This document shows, piece by piece, positions 9,587-17,777 of a DNA stretch of 64,000 nucleotides. Under the pieces are notes generated by a model. That model was given only the letters and a program-made list of their open reading frames with translations. It was not told the DNA's origin and searched no databases. Position 1 is the stretch's first letter. The number at the start of each line of letters is the position of its first letter. Source of the stretch: Lactococcus protaetiae. GTDB taxonomy: Bacteria; Bacillota; Bacilli; Lactobacillales; Streptococcaceae. Location: positions 868,001 to 932,000 of the forward strand of contig NZ_CP041356.1 in assembly GCF_006965445.1 (NCBI RefSeq). Direction: 5' to 3'. Both the position numbers and the translations under genes were made by a program.

Positions 9587-9615
9587 ATTGTAGCGGTTTT
9601 GAGCTAGTTTGTAAA
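9587..9615 (-). promoter_or_regulatory. Promoter of the DUF3397 gene, giving a leaderless mRNA
   Basis: Minus strand: TTTACA (9610-9615), 17-base spacer, TACAAT (9587-9592), then TAACCT and ATG. The start point seven bases after the -10 coincides with the A of ATG. It overlaps the bioY 3' end. Confidence 0.65.
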
Positions 9616-10152
9616 GTATTTATTTACAGGAGAAAGTGCACGGATAATTGCAAGTCCAAAGATCGTAACAAGTACTGCTTTGATAATCTCCACGACTAAG
9701 AATGGAGTAAAACCTGCTCGCAATGCATTTGTCCAGTCAATGTTCATAAATAATTTAATCCAAAGCGTTCCTACAAGGAGCATAAGGATATGACCGATGA
9801 TGTTAATTGTCAGTGCTGGTATGGGTTTATAGTCAATTTTGTGCAATCCCCATGAAATCAAAGTGCCTATAAATAGAAAAGCAACAAGAAACCCACCTGT
9901 TGCTCCAAAAAGAACTGCAATACCAGAAGTTCCTCCTGTGAATACAGGAATACCAATAAAACCAAGAATTAAATAAATTAAAATAGCAAAAAAAGTTTCA
10001 CGAGCTTTGAGAAAGGTTGCGACAAGACCTACGGCGAGTGTTTGCAAAGTGATAGGGACGATTCCTATTGGAATAGCTAATGGTGAAAGCACTGCGATGA
10101 TTGCGGCACCTATTGCAATCAATGTGAGTGAATAAAGTTTTGTATTTTGCAT
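9604..10152 (-). CDS. bioY: Biotin ECF transporter S component BioY
   Basis: Integral membrane substrate-binding subunit for biotin (182 aa, about six helices). It has the BioY signatures IPIGIVPITLQTLAVGL and GGTSGIAVLFGATGGFLVAFLFIG. It depends on a shared EcfAAT module that is not next to it. AAAGGGA lies before the ATG. I see no BirA-type palindrome in the upstream region, which mostly holds the ybaK terminator. Confidence 0.92.
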   Translation of the reverse strand: MQNTKLYSLTLIAIGAAIIAVLSPLAIPIGIVPITLQTLAVGLVATFLKARETFFAILIYLILGFIGIPVFTGGTSGIAVLFGATGGFLVAFLFIGTLISWGLHKIDYKPIPALTINIIGHILMLLVGTLWIKLFMNIDWTNALRAGFTPFLVVEIIKAVLVTIFGLAIIRALSPVNKYFTN

Positions 10153-10228
10153 ATAAAATCCCTTTAGGCATTAAATTTTGTGTAAAAATGAAGAGGAGAT
10201 AGTTGTTTTATAGATAAAATAAAATATA

Positions 10229-10267
10229 CTAAAAAATCAAAACTTTTGCAAGCTTTGATTTTTTAGT
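10229..10267 (-). terminator. Terminator of ybaK
   Basis: CTAAAAAATCAAA pairs with TTTGATTTTTTAG around GCTTGCAAAAG on the minus strand. It lies 5 bases after the ybaK stop. Confidence 0.75.
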
Positions 10268-10272
10268 ATTGG

Positions 10273-10752
10273 TCAAATTTCGCGTATTTCGGTAAATTGA
10301 GCATGAACAAAATCTGCTAAAGTTTTTGGTTCAATCTGAATACTACGTCCAAGTTCACCTGCCGAACAGATGATGAAGTCTTTATCTTGGGCAATTGTAT
10401 CTATAAAAATCGGAAATTTCTTATTTTGCCAGATTCCGACAGGGTTATTTGCACCGTGGATATAGCCTGTTGTTTTTTGCAGATCTTTTTGTGGAATCAT
10501 AGTGACTTTTTTGTTGCCGCTGACTTTTGCGAGCTTTTTCTCTGAGAGGTGTTCGGTCAAAGGAAGGATGCCGATGATTGGACCTGTCCTATCTCCGATA
10601 AGGGCAAGGGTTTTATAGATGTCGCTACGCGTGATGTTATCAGGGAGTGTGTCGCTTTCAAGTGCATTGATGGCAAGACCGATATGCTTTATTTTTGCTT
10701 TGTCAAGAATTTGCTCAACAAGTGTTTTCTTTAATTTTTGCTTTTTAGCCAT
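10273..10752 (-). CDS. ybaK: Cys-tRNA(Pro)/Cys-tRNA(Cys) deacylase, YbaK/EbsC family
   Basis: Trans-editing enzyme that hydrolyses mischarged Cys-tRNA(Pro) (159 aa, cytoplasmic). Family motifs are HLSEKKLAKVSGNKKVTMI, GYIHGANNPVGI and ICSAGELGRSIQI, with the catalytic Lys in the first block. No Shine-Dalgarno sequence is present. The ATG lies six bases after a TATAAT box, so the mRNA is likely leaderless. Confidence 0.9.
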   Translation of the reverse strand: MAKKQKLKKTLVEQILDKAKIKHIGLAINALESDTLPDNITRSDIYKTLALIGDRTGPIIGILPLTEHLSEKKLAKVSGNKKVTMIPQKDLQKTTGYIHGANNPVGIWQNKKFPIFIDTIAQDKDFIICSAGELGRSIQIEPKTLADFVHAQFTEIREI

Positions 10753-10758
10753 GATTTC

Positions 10759-10787
10759 ATTATAAGGACTTGGAGATAAAACTTCAA
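10759..10787 (-). promoter_or_regulatory. ybaK promoter, leaderless, inside an inverted repeat
   Basis: Minus strand: TTGAAG (10782-10787), 17-base spacer, TATAAT (10759-10764), GAAATC, ATG. The spacer is framed by AAGGACTTG and CAAGTCCTT. These arms overlap the -35 and abut the -10, so they may act as an operator or as the end hairpin of thiT. Confidence 0.75.
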
Positions 10788-10867
10788 GTCCTTTATATGG
10801 TATGTATGTAAAAGCTGTTTTTGCTTTAGAATAAATGAGCTACAGTTTAACTTAGTTTTGGTGAAAA

Positions 10868-11416
10868 TTAGTTTGTTTTGGGAACAAATATCTGAGGGAA
10901 TTTTTTAATGAAGATGGAGAGAACAACCATTGCTGCTACGGCAGTAAGGATTCCGCTGATGCCGTTTACGGCGAGTGAGTAAGCCACGGCTCCCCAACCT
11001 TTCCATGCGTACTGACTCCAAAAGATGATACCTGCAATAAAGTGGAAGAAGTATTTAACAAGAACAGCTATGAAAATCCCTAATAAGACAGGGGGAAACT
11101 TGAGCTGGAGTGTTTTTTGGCGGAAAAGACCAGCAAGACCCAGAGAGAGTGGCGCTAAGATATATTCTAGAGAGGCTTGGCTGAGTGTGAGGATATAAGC
11201 ATGCCCAGTGATAATTGCAAGGATTCCCCAAATGAGCCCGCCAATAACTCCTGCAACAAATCCACGACGTAAACTTAGTAGCAAGATTGGAATACAGGCT
11301 ATTTCGATGATAATCCAGCCATAGACAGTATTAGGAATAAGGCTGATGATGAAAGCAAGCGCAGCCATGAAGGCTATCTCAGTCAACAAACGGATGTTGA
11401 ATTTAGAATTAGACAT
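10868..11416 (-). CDS. thiT: Thiamine ECF transporter S component ThiT
   Basis: Membrane S component that binds thiamine (182 aa, six helices). The thiamine-site block [21 protein letters not shown] matches ThiT/YuaJ, the protein of known structure from L. lactis. A TPP riboswitch precedes it on the same strand, which confirms the substrate. The start has AAAAGGAG. It needs the housekeeping EcfAAT module located elsewhere. Confidence 0.95.
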   Translation of the reverse strand: MSNSKFNIRLLTEIAFMAALAFIISLIPNTVYGWIIIEIACIPILLLSLRRGFVAGVIGGLIWGILAIITGHAYILTLSQASLEYILAPLSLGLAGLFRQKTLQLKFPPVLLGIFIAVLVKYFFHFIAGIIFWSQYAWKGWGAVAYSLAVNGISGILTAVAAMVVLSIFIKKFPQIFVPKTN

Positions 11417-11418
11417 AA

Positions 11419-11554
11419 AAAATCTCCTTTTTGATTAGCACGAAAGGAGGGTTTTGAGAGGTGGCATTATTTGCCTTATAACACATTCCTACGCTGGCAT
11501 TACCCAGATCAGGTCAGATGGTATTTCTCACTCGCTTTTGCGAGACCCATTGTG
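11419..11554 (-). ncRNA. TPP riboswitch controlling thiT, probably at translation
   Basis: On the minus strand the aptamer (about 11554-11481) carries the conserved blocks GAGAAATACC, CTGACCTGATCTGG and GTAATGCCAGCGTAGGAA. Downstream, CTCCTTT (11443-11451 region) is complementary to the AAAGGAG ribosome site (11419-11431), separated by about ten bases. There is no T-run, so ligand binding most likely hides the ribosome site rather than terminating transcription. Confidence 0.95.
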
Positions 11555-11627
11555 CAAAAATATTTTACGTATCTAAGTTTAGCATAATTTTGAGAGAAAG
11601 TCATTTTAGAGGGATTAAAAGTAAAAG

Positions 11628-11654
11628 AAAACGAAGCTTATAAACTTCGTTTTT
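11628..11654 (-). terminator. Terminator of the LPQTG surface protein gene
   Basis: On the minus strand AAAACGAAG pairs with CTTCGTTTT, followed by CTTTT. It lies 14 bases after the stop. Confidence 0.8.
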
Positions 11655-11667
11655 ACAATCATACTGG

Positions 11668-14600
11668 CTATTTTTTCGTATTCTTTCTATCTTTATTTCG
11701 CTTTTTACCTACTAATGCGGTAGTAGCAACTCCTAGTGTGGCAAGACCTGCCAAACCTAGAGCAGAGGTAGCAGTCCCTGTTTGAGGGAGGTCAATATTT
11801 TCGGCGCCCGTGATAAGACCATTGATGTTAGTGTCGTTATCGCCATTAGCACTGTTATCATCATTGTCTTCGGCACCATCATTGACGTCTTCGTTTCCAT
11901 TGTCTTTACCACTACCGTTTTGTTCATTATCTCCGTTTGGTGTAATATCTCCATTATCATTTTGTTCACTATCTCCGTTTGGTGGAGTACCGCCATTATT
12001 GTTTTGCCCATTTTCGCCATTACCGTCATTACCGCCATCTAGTGGGGGTACATTTCCATTATTGTTGCCGTTGTCGTCGTCTTCCTCTGGCGGAGGTGGC
12101 TCTTGCTCTAGCAACTCAAAGGCGCCTTCCTCGCCAAAAGTTGCGCCTTCCATGAATGTCATGGTGGCAAATCTAATATCGTGAAGCAAGCCTTCTGGAA
12201 CAGCGGTAGAATAAGACACGAATGCAAACAAATCTTCTTTCTGTTGAGTGACACTAACCGTATATTTCTGCCAGATGAAGGATTGGGCTAAATGACTATC
12301 ACTCTCATGTCGTCCTAGTTCAAGTACTCCAGATGCAATCATAGCATTACGATTGCCCTCATTGTTTCGGCGAATAGTCAGGAACATTAAATCATTGTCG
12401 GCGCCGGGAGTAACTCCTTCAATTTCAGGAATAACAAAGTCTGCAGTGCTTGCAAAGCCAGAATTGTAACTAGTACGTGGTAGTGCAATAGTTAGTGTGT
12501 CGCTTTCCGACATAGTGTTTAATAGATAGTGAATATTATTATCTTGCGTTCCAGTTGTACTCCACATTGCAATGCTACCAGATAAATTACTCCAAGTTTT
12601 CTCAGTTAAATCATCTGTAAGTATATTCTTTCCTACAATCCTCCAATTACCAGAGCTACCTAAACCGCTAGCAATCCATCCAGTTATAGCAATCAAACCG
12701 TTAGCTGGATTTTCAGTATATCCACCTAGTCCATTAATTGATCCAAACATTCCTTGATTGTACGGTCCACTTACCTTACGATTGATTTGCTCGGCCAAGT
12801 AGATCCCTGTTGCGTTAAGTCCAGTGTTCTCACCATCTCCCAAGATGATCTCTTCCCATAGTGGAGTGAAAATAACACGTCCGCCTTCTGGACTAGCTAG
12901 GAAGTCAAGTGATGCTTGTGTGAAGGTAAATTCAGGTAAGTAAGCTTCTTCCCCATTGGCAATTTTTTCCAAAAGTTTTGTCATTTCAGTGCGTAAAGTT
13001 TCAAGTTCTTCATTGTCAAGTTTCCCTTGTGCCTTTTGCTCCTCGAGATAAGCACCTATGATTTGGTTGGCTGTTAGTTGTAATGGCACTTGACTTGGGA
13101 CTTGTATTTCCTCCCCGTTTGCCATACTATACCACAGGTTTCCATCGCTATCAAAGAAGTAGCCGTTTGCTGTATCTTCAGCGGACAACTCTTTTACATC
13201 ATCTTTCGTCAGATAAGTTATTTCCCCGTCAACATCAATCACTGTTGGGTCAATCATCATCTTGATATAACGCGTGTAGTGTGCTTCATCAACATTGGTT
13301 TCTCGTTCTCCTACCATTCCAAATCCTCCCATAATAGCAAGACTTGGACCTAGGCTATACCCAGGACTTCTTAAGTGAGCGTAGTAACGACGTGCATTAA
13401 CTTTGAAGACATTAGCAGCATCCGCACCATGTGCTTCTTTGATTTCATCCAATAAAGCTGCACGCGATGGTGCATTTAGTGCATTGTGTTCGTTACGATA
13501 CTCATCATTATGTAGATTTTCTAAAGTCCCTGATGTGCGGAAACTATGCAGGGAAACATTTTGAACAATATTACCAACACGCTCTTTGTTTCCAAAACGA
13601 AATTCCTCATAGACATCCATATAGTCTAATCGTTTATCAAGGACATCAATTTGACTTTCGGTTAGTGCACCGTTGCGTGCTTCAGGATTATTTTGAAAGG
13701 TAATGTTTAATCTCTGCTCAGTGTGATAAAGCGGATGTTCTCCTAGTAAAGTAGGCGCTCCATCTTCATCATAAATCTGATGGAAAGACCAAGTCGCTCC
13801 TGGCCAATTTTCAGGGTCCCAGTTTTTAAGATTACCATCTATAGGATAGCCCTCTGGAGAAAAATTGTCCTTATCATCGAAAGGCGAGTCATTGACATCA
13901 TAATAAATGATAATGGGAACTTGTGTCATCGCTGTAAAATTAGATTGTTCAGCAGGACTTAGAGCATTAAATTCTTCAACAGTAAGTCGCTGACGAGTAC
14001 CATCATCGGATTGCTCATTTGCGACATAGTGGGTGATTTTATCTTCTCCTGTAGCAGGAACACTTCTCATAACAGGTCTTGACTCTCCAGTTTCATCGTC
14101 AATGTCTGCATTAATAATAAAGTGAGAAAGCACGAAGTCAACAATAGCTTGTTCATTATTTGGGTCTGTAGCCCAACTGTTTAGTGCTTCTTCTCTATCT
14201 CCAGAGGTTATGTCCAAGTTAGCTTCGGCAGCGATTGTCCCAAACAAATGAATGAGTAACTCGCGGAAATTGCCGTTTTGGCTCAAAGCCTTTGCGTCCC
14301 AAGTCATTATCCAGTCGTCATTTGAATTTTCGTGAATACGATTTTCGTCTTCATCATAATATCCACCAGCTGGTGTCTCGCCGTCAAGTTCAAGCTTGTC
14401 AAGGTCGATATCATCAGATTGCTCAATATCCCAATCAGGATCCCAAACAGGCGGTGTCCACGACACGTTTGATACTGTAGTATAAATTGTCTGAGGATTT
14501 GCTAATCCTGCTGTGGGGTTGTCCTCGTCAAATACTGGATTCCAGCCGTGTACGTCTCTATCCCAGTCAGGGTTTGCCATCTGAAAAAGTTCTTCAAATT

Positions 14601-15054
14601 GCCGTGGTATTTCTGGGGATTCCCAGCTTGGCGACACAAGGAGAAACTTCTGACTTTCCTCGTCCCGTGCGGCATAAGCCCAAATCAACCTGAGATTAGT
14701 TTCGCTTTCATCTTCCTCTGAATCAAAGTAAGGATTGAGCAAAACGAGCCAGCGTCCGCCAGTAAGTGTAGGTGGTGCGAGGTCTTCCGTGCCCAGCTGA
14801 AAAGGTCCATCAATCCCTACAGAGACACCAAAGTTTGTATCAAAAAGCTCAATATCCTCCAAAATCTCGTGTGCAAACGAGTTCATACCTGCTTCATCCT
14901 CGGCGAGACTCTGGAGGAAATGAATGGCGTCTTCCTCGTCTTTGCGCCGATAGGGGCGGTAAGCAGCAAGTGCGGGTTGCCCTCCCATTAATATCGTCAT
15001 TGCGATTGTCAAAATTTTTAATGAATTTCTTTTATAATTCTTATTTTGATTCAT
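11668..15054 (-). CDS. Large LPQTG cell-wall-anchored surface protein of unknown function
   Basis: A 1128-aa secreted protein. Residues 1-30 are a signal peptide ending ALA/AYRP. Residues 31 to about 985 form a very acidic, Asn-, Asp- and Trp-rich ectodomain in which I recognise no catalytic motif and no Cys. Residues about 985-1085 are a Gly/Asn/Asp-rich low-complexity spacer (GNNNGN, GENGQNNNGG, TPPNGD repeats). The sortase motif LPQTG follows, then a hydrophobic helix and a KKRNKDRKNTKK tail. The start has AGGAG. Just upstream lies a (TA)n tract, so expression may vary. A role as adhesin or surface enzyme is only a guess. Monocistronic, between thiT and the met locus, with a terminator after it. 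Confidence 0.85.
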   Translation of the reverse strand: MNQNKNYKRNSLKILTIAMTILMGGQPALAAYRPYRRKDEEDAIHFLQSLAEDEAGMNSFAHEILEDIELFDTNFGVSVGIDGPFQLGTEDLAPPTLTGGRWLVLLNPYFDSEEDESETNLRLIWAYAARDEESQKFLLVSPSWESPEIPRQFEELFQMANPDWDRDVHGWNPVFDEDNPTAGLANPQTIYTTVSNVSWTPPVWDPDWDIEQSDDIDLDKLELDGETPAGGYYDEDENRIHENSNDDWIMTWDAKALSQNGNFRELLIHLFGTIAAEANLDITSGDREEALNSWATDPNNEQAIVDFVLSHFIINADIDDETGESRPVMRSVPATGEDKITHYVANEQSDDGTRQRLTVEEFNALSPAEQSNFTAMTQVPIIIYYDVNDSPFDDKDNFSPEGYPIDGNLKNWDPENWPGATWSFHQIYDEDGAPTLLGEHPLYHTEQRLNITFQNNPEARNGALTESQIDVLDKRLDYMDVYEEFRFGNKERVGNIVQNVSLHSFRTSGTLENLHNDEYRNEHNALNAPSRAALLDEIKEAHGADAANVFKVNARRYYAHLRSPGYSLGPSLAIMGGFGMVGERETNVDEAHYTRYIKMMIDPTVIDVDGEITYLTKDDVKELSAEDTANGYFFDSDGNLWYSMANGEEIQVPSQVPLQLTANQIIGAYLEEQKAQGKLDNEELETLRTEMTKLLEKIANGEEAYLPEFTFTQASLDFLASPEGGRVIFTPLWEEIILGDGENTGLNATGIYLAEQINRKVSGPYNQGMFGSINGLGGYTENPANGLIAITGWIASGLGSSGNWRIVGKNILTDDLTEKTWSNLSGSIAMWSTTGTQDNNIHYLLNTMSESDTLTIALPRTSYNSGFASTADFVIPEIEGVTPGADNDLMFLTIRRNNEGNRNAMIASGVLELGRHESDSHLAQSFIWQKYTVSVTQQKEDLFAFVSYSTAVPEGLLHDIRFATMTFMEGATFGEEGAFELLEQEPPPPEEDDDNGNNNGNVPPLDGGNDGNGENGQNNNGGTPPNGDSEQNDNGDITPNGDNEQNGSGKDNGNEDVNDGAEDNDDNSANGDNDTNINGLITGAENIDLPQTGTATSALGLAGLATLGVATTALVGKKRNKDRKNTKK

Positions 15055-15095
15055 GGATTATTCTCCTGTATTTTTATTTTTTAGGCCTTAACTCC

Positions 15096-15134
<39 letters not shown>

Positions 15135-15279
15135 AGTGATTTGAGATTTTCTAATAAAACTCTAATTTGATTAAAAAATAAGAAAGGATAGAGAGAATGT
15201 TTTGGCTTGCATAAAATATTTTTAAGTCAACATAAAAAAATGATAAGTTCAGAATGGACAAATGTTTGTTAGAATGATT

Positions 15280-15562
15280 TCATAGACAAATTCGGATAGC
15301 AAAAAGCGGTCGAGTAAGTAACTATGAAAGTTAGCACAGAGAGCTTGTGGTGGTGAGAACAAGCGTAGCGGAAGTGGTGAAAATGGCTTGATGAGCGTGT
15401 GTTAGTGAGTTTTCGAGCTAACAACGGTGTGGTTCTCGTTATTGAACTTGAAAGTTGCTTTTGATAGCTTTGGCTCAGTTTGAGCTTGAGAGTATCAGTA
15501 GGCTTGAATTAAGAATGGTACCACGATTTAGCTCGTTTCTTTTGTGAAATGGGCTATTTTTT
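15280..15562 (+). ncRNA. T-box leader (probably methionine) of the metQ-metN-metI region
   Basis: The conserved T-box block AAGAATGGTACCACG is at 15511-15525. It is followed by the terminator TAGCTCGTTTC / GAAATGGGCTA plus six T (15529-15562). Stem I features are present upstream: GAGTAA, AGAGAGC and the GGTGGTG bulge near 15310-15360. A candidate specifier ATG is at 15383-15385 in GAAAATGGC. Methionine is inferred from this codon and the genes downstream. A possible -10 is TAGAAT at 15270. Confidence 0.88.
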
Positions 15563-15611
15563 GATTATAAGAATTTGTTTGAAATAGATAGAAATTATAG
15601 GAGATTTGATA

Positions 15612-16472
15612 ATGAATCCAAGAAACAGAAATATTTTGATTGCGGTAGTCATCGTAGTCATCATCGCAGTAGCCGCATTTTTCGGCTTGAATCACAAAGC
15701 TGGTGCTTCTAAAACAGCGAATAAGACCGTAAATATCGGGATTATGACTGGAACAAAGCAAGATGACTCAATCTGGAAGGCTGTTTCTAAGACAGCAAAA
15801 GACAAATATGGTATTACACTGAAATTTACACACTTTACGGACTATACGCAGCCAAATACAGCGCTAAAAAATGGCGATATTGATTTGAATGCTTTCCAAC
15901 ACTATGCTTTTCTTAATGATTGGAATAAAGCGAATAATGGAACTTTAGTTGCGATTGGGGATACAGTAATTTCTCCGATTGGTGTGTATTCTAAGACGCT
16001 TAAAAATCTTAGTGATATTAAAGAAGGTGGAACGATTGCAGTACCAAATGATGCCTCAAATGAAAGTCGTGCCCTTTATGTTTTGAAGTCTGCAGGGCTT
16101 ATCAAGCTTGACGTTTCAGGAACTTCTTTGGCTACAGTAAAAGACATCACATCAAATCCTAAGAAATTGGTGGTTAAAGAACTTGATGCTTCACAAACTG
16201 CTCGTGCTTTGGACTCTGTAGATGCTGCTGTGATTAATAATAACTATGCGGTAACTGCTGGTCTTAAACAATCTGATGCCATCTATACTGAGCCAGTCAA
16301 TAAAGATAGCCAACAATGGATTAATATTATTGTTGCTAACAAGAAAGATAAAAACAACACACTTTATAAAGATGTTGTGAAAGCTTATGAGTCTCCTGCA
16401 ACGAAGAAAGCTATTGAAAAAGCTTATCCAGACAAGAGCACGATTCCTGCTTGGGGATTGAAGTTGAAATAG
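15612..16472 (+). CDS. metQ: NlpA/MetQ-family methionine-binding protein, membrane-anchored (copy 1)
   Basis: Extracellular substrate-binding protein of the MetNIQ transporter (286 aa). I start it at 15612 (MNPRNRN) because TAGGAG lies eight bases upstream; the TTG six bases earlier is too close. Residues 8-26 are a hydrophobic anchor (ILIAVVIVVIIAVAAFFGL) with no lipobox Cys, unlike typical MetQ lipoproteins, so it should stay attached by an uncleaved helix. Family motifs are DLNAFQHYAFLNDWN, AVPNDASNESRAL and ELDASQTARAL. It follows the T-box leader directly and is followed by a paralogue. Confidence 0.9.
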   Translation: MNPRNRNILIAVVIVVIIAVAAFFGLNHKAGASKTANKTVNIGIMTGTKQDDSIWKAVSKTAKDKYGITLKFTHFTDYTQPNTALKNGDIDLNAFQHYAFLNDWNKANNGTLVAIGDTVISPIGVYSKTLKNLSDIKEGGTIAVPNDASNESRALYVLKSAGLIKLDVSGTSLATVKDITSNPKKLVVKELDASQTARALDSVDAAVINNNYAVTAGLKQSDAIYTEPVNKDSQQWINIIVANKKDKNNTLYKDVVKAYESPATKKAIEKAYPDKSTIPAWGLKLK

Positions 16473-16546
16473 AAATACGGAGTGTGCCTACCTGCGCAAG
16501 AGTTGCGTATTTAGGGAGAAGGTAGTTTGAAGTTAGGGAGTGAATG

Positions 16547-17416
16547 ATGAATCCAAGAAATAGAAATATTATTATTGCTGTTGTCGTTGTTGTGATAATC
16601 GCTGTTGCTGCGTTTATTGGTTTAAGTCATAAGTCCAATACGGCGGATGCAAGTAAAAATGGTACTAAAACAGTCAAGGTTGGTATCATGAGTGGAGATA
16701 AGCAAGACCAAGCGGTTTGGAAGTCTGTTGCTAAAACAGCGAAAGATAAGTATAATCTGAATTTGAAGTTTGTGTATTTTACGGATTATAATCAACCTAA
16801 TGAAGCTTTGCTTTCAGGAGATATTGATGTAAATGCTTTTCAGTCTTATAACTATGTAGACAACTGGAATAAGGCGCATCATACTGATATTGTTTCTGTT
16901 GGAAATACTTATATTACTCCAATGCATATCTATTCTCAAAAAATTAAAGATATTTCAGATGTGAAAGATAGAGATTCTGTTGCGATTCCAAATGATGCGG
17001 CAAATGAAAGTCGTGCGCTCTTTGTCCTACAAAGTGCTGGATTGATAAAGTTGAATACGACTGACGCGACTAAGCTTGTGGGCTTGCCTGATATTACAAG
17101 TAATCCGAAAAATCTGCAAATTAAAGAAGTAGATGCGAGTCAAACACCACGTGCACTTAGCTCAGTTACGATTTCTGTGGTAAACTATAACTATGCGACT
17201 GCAGCAAGTCTGCCAAAGAGTGAGTCTATCTACATGGAACCTTTGGACAAAACTTCTGCACAATATATCAACTTTATTGCTACGACGAAAAAAGAGAAGA
17301 ACAATAAAGTTTACAAAGAAGTGGCGAAAGCCTATGCTTCAGAGGAAACAAAGAAAGCAATTAAGACACAATATCCGGATGGTGGTGAGCTACCAGCTTG
17401 GAATTTAAAATTGTAA
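16547..17416 (+). CDS. metQ: NlpA/MetQ-family methionine-binding protein, membrane-anchored (copy 2)
   Basis: Tandem paralogue of the preceding gene (289 aa). The same MNPRNRNI anchor again lacks a lipobox Cys. Motifs DVNAFQSYNYVDNWN, AIPNDAANESRAL and EVDASQTPRAL are shared. The second of two adjacent ATG codons is preferred because AGGGAG is then six bases away. The two proteins differ in the ligand-facing half (for example NYNYATAAS against NNNYAVTAG), so they may have different preferences among methionine isomers or peptides; this is inference. Confidence 0.9.
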   Translation: MNPRNRNIIIAVVVVVIIAVAAFIGLSHKSNTADASKNGTKTVKVGIMSGDKQDQAVWKSVAKTAKDKYNLNLKFVYFTDYNQPNEALLSGDIDVNAFQSYNYVDNWNKAHHTDIVSVGNTYITPMHIYSQKIKDISDVKDRDSVAIPNDAANESRALFVLQSAGLIKLNTTDATKLVGLPDITSNPKNLQIKEVDASQTPRALSSVTISVVNYNYATAASLPKSESIYMEPLDKTSAQYINFIATTKKEKNNKVYKEVAKAYASEETKKAIKTQYPDGGELPAWNLKL

Positions 17417-17499
17417 TAAAGAGGATTCTTGCTTTGAAAAGCAGAAGTTCTTTGTCAATCCAATGCGATGAACAGGATGGCTTGGATTGATGGATAAAT

Positions 17500-17581
17500 A
17501 AACTGTCAGATGGTGGATGAAGGATGATTTCAGTCTGCTGATTGGGGGCGCTTAGACTGGTCGCACTCATCTGACAGTTTT
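17500..17581 (+). terminator. Long hairpin with CTGTCAG/CTGACAG arms after metQ copy 2
   Basis: AAACTGTCAGATG (17500-17512) pairs perfectly with CATCTGACAGTTT (17568-17580), followed by T. The roughly 55-base interior is itself partly structured. Probably attenuates between metQ and metN. Confidence 0.6.
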
Positions 17582-17601
17582 GTCGGTCATTTGGCAGGGA
17601 A

Positions 17602-17706
17602 TGAAGTCAAGACTTAATTTAGTCGGACGAAAATCAAAGCTTAGTACTGTTTTCTCCTCCGTCTAAGAGGTGAAAAGAGGGGTTAGCACATACTTGCTTT
17701 GATAAA
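17602..17706 (+). repeat. Family A mosaic repeat, copy 2 (lacking the first hairpin)
   Basis: Left end AAGTCAAGACTT joins directly to AATTTAGTCGGACGAAA. The CAGTGGGAG hairpin is absent. The core hairpin is degraded and the right end reads TTAGCACATACTTG. It lies between metQ copy 2 and metN. Confidence 0.8.
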
Positions 17707-17777
17707 AAAATGGAAGGACTAAGTTTGACTGCTGATTTGAAGTCAGGGTAACAATAGGTCAAACTTATATTTTAATT

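Noticed and set aside
11782..12184. Plus-strand frames opposite the LPQTG gene
   Set aside because: Low-complexity mirror images of the N/D/G-rich spacer; no start signals.
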